From: Clitoria ternatea
Taxonomy: Eukaryota > Streptophyta > Magnoliopsida > Fabales > Fabaceae
DNA: 64,000 nt
Reading direction: 5' to 3'
NCBI GenBank assembly: GCA_037962975.1
Contig: CM075675.1
Location: 3,172,001 to 3,236,000, forward strand
Numbering within the stretch: the first letter of the stretch is position 1; each line of letters opens with the position of its first letter. Below, one piece after another: positions 60,396 to 64,000 of this stretch. Below the pieces are notes generated by a model. It had not been told where the DNA came from, did no database searches, and saw only the letters and a program-made list of their open reading frames with translations. Both the position numbers and the translations under genes were made by a program.

Positions 60396-63300
60396 GTGTT
60401 AATTGATAAGTAATTCTTAGTTGTAGAATTTATTTCAATTAATTATTTCAGTTATTGCTTATGCTGGTCTACAATTGCTTGCAAAAATACACACCTTAAC
60501 TAGTTTTCCTTACAAGAACTTTCACAGCAATTTTATACTAAATTATGATACAATGTGTGTGGATATGCATGTGCGTGCCCAACCTAGCGGGGCCAGTCCA
60601 AATAAATCCCAGCTCTGAAGTGTAATATTTTCACGGCTATATAGGATAAGGTTTATTTGAACTTCTAATTTAACTGTCAAAGTTACCCATTTTGTCGGTC
60701 AAGTCAACTTAACAGGCTCAGCCCATTTTGACAGTTGTCTTTATGAATTATTTTAATCTGCCTAGTAGTAACTAATCGATGTTCCTGCAAATTATTTACG
60801 CCTCTTTAATAATGTTGCAAAACCATTATAGCTTCTTTTACAAATAGGATAATGATAAGGAGTAGGGCTTAAAGTGTAAAGTCAAGTAGCACATATTAAT
60901 AAAATGGGCTTACCAACAGAAACGGAGCGTGTACACCTGGCATAAGTATAACAGAGATTGTTTGTCAAAGACTGAATCCCATCTGCTGTAAAATTATTTT
61001 CATCCCACAGACCATGATAATGAGCAGGATGACTACAGTTACATCTATATGTAGCTAGAAGCTTGAGTTTCACACTCAGCTTATTTTGAACCTTCAAAGA
61101 GAAAATCAAACTAGTCATAATCCATATCCCACAATAGACAAGTTGAGAGGGAATGCTAAAACAGATTGCCATTTTTCTCTTGTTGGGTAAACAAAGAGAG
61201 TTTAAAAATACTTCAGAAAAATCTCTTTTATCCAAATTAAAGCAATAAAATTATATCAAAAAGCTGAAAAAATTATCTTCTACCTGGATGCCAGCATGAC
61301 TGCAGAGATAAAAATCAAATTCTGTTGGATGACAGATTTTGGAATCAACGACAGTCCCTGAAACCATGTTAAAACAGTGTCTTATTAGACAATCACTTGA
61401 AAGAAAAAGAATGACTTAAACATTTATTTCTTTACATGAGCAATTCAGGAATGTTCAACATACCAGGTAATATATTTCCACTCTTATCCGTACTGCTCCT
61501 GTCCCTGTGGTTGTTTGCAAACAACGAGTATGATGTCCTTTTTGTACAACTATGAAAGTTAGAGGAGGTTGATAGTTCGGTTCTATAGAAGCACAAGCCT
61601 GCATATACATATTGCTTGTAAGAACATATCATTTTCATCAAATGACATATTAGAATGTATAATGGGATGGGAGTAAGTAACGAATTCTTCTGACCTTCCG
61701 AATTGCATCCAACTCAAAGTAGAACTTGGTAAAACTGCCCTTCCCTTACACCATCCCTGTTCAAATTTCTAGTTTTAGCACAATAGCTTCAACAAACTAG
61801 AATGTTCCAAAAAGCCAAGCTCCTTGGCTTAGGTACTTAAAATACAGGACATGACCAGTATAATTGTGAGTCTGTGATTTTACAGATAACAATATGACAC
61901 CATCTCCCATTTATTCTATAAATAGAGCTTGTACATTTGCAATTAGACTGTTCACTGTAAGCTTAGCAAACAAGTTTTAGATAATGCAGTAAATTGGAAT
62001 TTCCCATGACATCTATTCTGAGGGCAGGCACAGTGTAGTATGTTCACAGATATCTTCTATTAAACAGCTTAGATAATGTTTGAGCTAATTTTTTTGGGGT
62101 TTACATGTTAGTTTTAAGCTTAAGCTAAAAATAAGATCTTTCAAAATAATGTTTTTAGTCTCAATAGCTTTTCAAATTTCCATTAGAAGTTGCATTTTGA
62201 ATTTTCCTTCATAAAAAAAAAATTATGCTACTTTTTTCAAAAACTTGTTTGGCTAAGATTCCATTTAAGGAGAAGAGAAACTAGAAATAAGTTGAGTCAA
62301 GCACCACTTTAGAAAGAACAATCTTACTCTAACCCTTTATTTTTTTAATCGGGCAAGTTGCCAATCAAAATCAGCTTAAGTTCAAAACCTCTAATTTTGG
62401 TATGGAGGTTAAACATTCATACCTATAAAATATAAAATCCTTAAAGGCTTCTGTCCTGATGCCTTTCTAAATGAAAGGAACAAATCTCTGCAAGAAAGAA
62501 ACACAACAAAAGAAATATATAGATAGAAGAGAGGAGAGTGAAAATTGCATTGCTAGAATCCCATCATACAACAACCAAGAACAACACCGAGACTACAAAA
62601 GTGGAAGACATGTTTACAGTATTACCAGATCATGCCACCGCTAACTAAACCACGAACAGAGTCATGCCACGTTTTGTACAAATCTTGTATGAGTTCCTGT
62701 CTATGAGCTTGAGCACACACTAAACCTGTATATTTCTCACTTCAGGCCAGTCTTGGGATGCCACTACCTATAGGTTGGGGAATATATAAGTTATCAACAC
62801 CCTTTATAATCATGGAAACATTAAAAGTTAAGGCTATTATTATAACTTATAAGCATACAGCTGCTATTGAGGGACTCGAGTCTTCTCCATTTTCAGGATG
62901 TGTAACATCTGCTCCCAATATTATAGTTGGTATCCAATGGTATTCTGTAGCTCACAGCATCAACAAGAACGGTGTTTCTACCTCCCATCTGCATTAAGCA
63001 TAGGGAAAATTACCACTATTTAGTAGCTCGAAGCATTTTTGACAAGTGGCTAACTCTGACATTAATATCCATGTGAAAGGGAAGTGCTATTTTATGTAAT
63101 TGAGATTTATGAGCAAACAAACCTTGACATTAATTTTCAAGGACACATTAGCCAAATAATGCTTAGTGATCTTAAAGACATGCTTTGTCAAACAATATTG
63201 AGAAATTAAACCAAGGTTGGTTTCACAAATACGCTTGAGATCACCTGAAAACAATAGATAATTACATTTAGAATTTAAACTCAACATGTCTTATATGTTC

Positions 63301-64000
63301 TCTCAAAATCATTGATTGATATATTCAATATCAACAAATTTGGCTTACCATAGAGTGAGCCGTTGCTGTCAGGCAATATCGCTAACAAAAGTTCCAATTC
63401 CTTTTCTTTGGCCCTGTTTGTTGACACATGGTAAACATGCTTCAAGGCTTTCTCCACCTGCTCAGGTTTGGTATTGTAGATTGGGATAATAGGATCTGGA
63501 TTAAATTCCTACAATAAGAAAAACATGTTATGAATCTCAGGAAAGATTTAGCCTGCACTTTCAAATATAAAAAACCGAATAGATGGAAAACTACCAGAGA
63601 CTTGACACATTTGAGCAAGCTCATTACAAAAGCTGCGGGCAACACTATCTTGGACAGTTCTGGAAAAATTTATGCATGCCCACCGGCTAACCGTCCTTCC
63701 ATTGATCGTTTTCTGTATCATTAAAGTATTAGGACATTACAAAGGGACCAGGTGTTACAAATCATCTCATGAAAACTTCAGGTTAAACATGAATAGGACA
63801 TACCTTGAAATTTCATGATTTAAATTAAATTGGACCAAATATTAAATTAATTATGCAACTTATGATGTTTAAAAAATAGCATAATTCCTCTATTTTCTCT
63901 AAAACTAGGCACAATAGTTTTTTGCAGCTGCATAAAAACAGAAGAGTTAATATCGACATAAATTACCTTGTTCATCATATTCCAGTGACCAACTTGGGGT

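Larger units (their letters stand above)
59094..64000 (-). pseudogene. AGO10/ZWILLE-like Argonaute pseudogene, PIWI-domain half, runs off the right edge
   Basis: Exons with GT/AG borders follow the Argonaute order: 64000-63967 (partial), 63712-63595, 63508-63349, 63244-63123, 62988-62869, 62767-62636, 62487-62423, 61756-61695, 61598-61464, 61357-61284, about 61054-60914, and 59290-59094. They cover the MID and PIWI domains (NGSLYG, GADVTHPENGEDSS, SQDWPEV, RDG, DKSGNILPG, ENNFTADGIQSLTNN, YAHLAAFRARFYMEPE). Wording is closest to AGO10. Lesions: 8-bp deletion in the 62988 exon after RIPL, 1-bp deletion after SQDWPEV, 2-bp deletion after QVLL, 1-bp deletion after HHTR, a disrupted exon start near 61055, Tyr to Asp in VPPADYAHL, and TAG replacing the Tyr codon of the terminal MFYC. 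Introns are retained, so it arose by DNA duplication, not retroposition. Confidence 0.88.

Overview
This window is plant nuclear DNA. The genes carry spliceosomal introns with GT/AG borders, the intergenic sequence is very AT-rich, and the gene families (a strigolactone-type P450, DUF247, an LRR-RLK of subfamily III type, chlorophyllase, Argonaute) and transposon types (Tekay-like gypsy LTRs, Cassandra, hAT, CACTA and PIF/Harbinger MITEs) are those of a flowering plant. The gene and repeat flavour suggests a eudicot, probably a legume. That is inference from memory of families, not a database result.

Layout, left to right. 1-2.2 kb: decayed Ty3/gypsy pol. 2.6 kb: a PIF/Harbinger-type MITE. 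3.7-4.3 kb: a broken coiled-coil ORF. 5.4-9.2 kb (minus): an intact nine-exon P450 that I assign to CYP722 (485 aa). 9.2-17.2 kb: AT-rich gene-free DNA with one hAT-like MITE. 17.2-17.9 kb: remnant of the 5' end of a hAT transposase gene. 18.9-23.8 kb (minus): a five-exon gene for an organelle-targeted At3g52170-like protein (458 aa), with a C24-A14 tract in intron 1. 24.7-26.7 kb (minus): a DUF247 gene with no visible start codon, next to a block of ACCGGT repeats. 28-37 kb: CACTA, Copia-like, hAT and gypsy fragments. 38.1-40.4 kb (minus): a three-exon LRR receptor pseudokinase (637 aa).

43.3-53.3 kb is a tandem array of about eight copies of a unit near 750 bp, apparently with a dimeric higher-order period near 1.37 kb at its right end. 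Three transposons have inserted: a Stowaway-like MITE, a 3.0 kb solo LTR with perfect 5-bp target duplication, and a complete Cassandra element whose LTRs carry 5S rRNA-like sequence, also with perfect target duplication. Subtracting the inserts restores unit spacing to 734-754 bp across each insertion.

53.5-54.2 kb (minus) is a chlorophyllase remnant keeping the catalytic triad but lacking exon 1, the splice acceptor and the normal C-terminus. 59.1-64.0 kb (minus) is the 3' half of an AGO10/ZWILLE-like Argonaute pseudogene with retained introns, several frameshifts and a stop replacing the last two residues. A 704-bp hAT derivative with a perfect 8-bp target duplication sits in its last intron.

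The genes do not form a pathway. Two look fully functional (P450 and At3g52170-like), one is probably a signalling pseudokinase, one is of uncertain integrity (DUF247), and two are pseudogenes.
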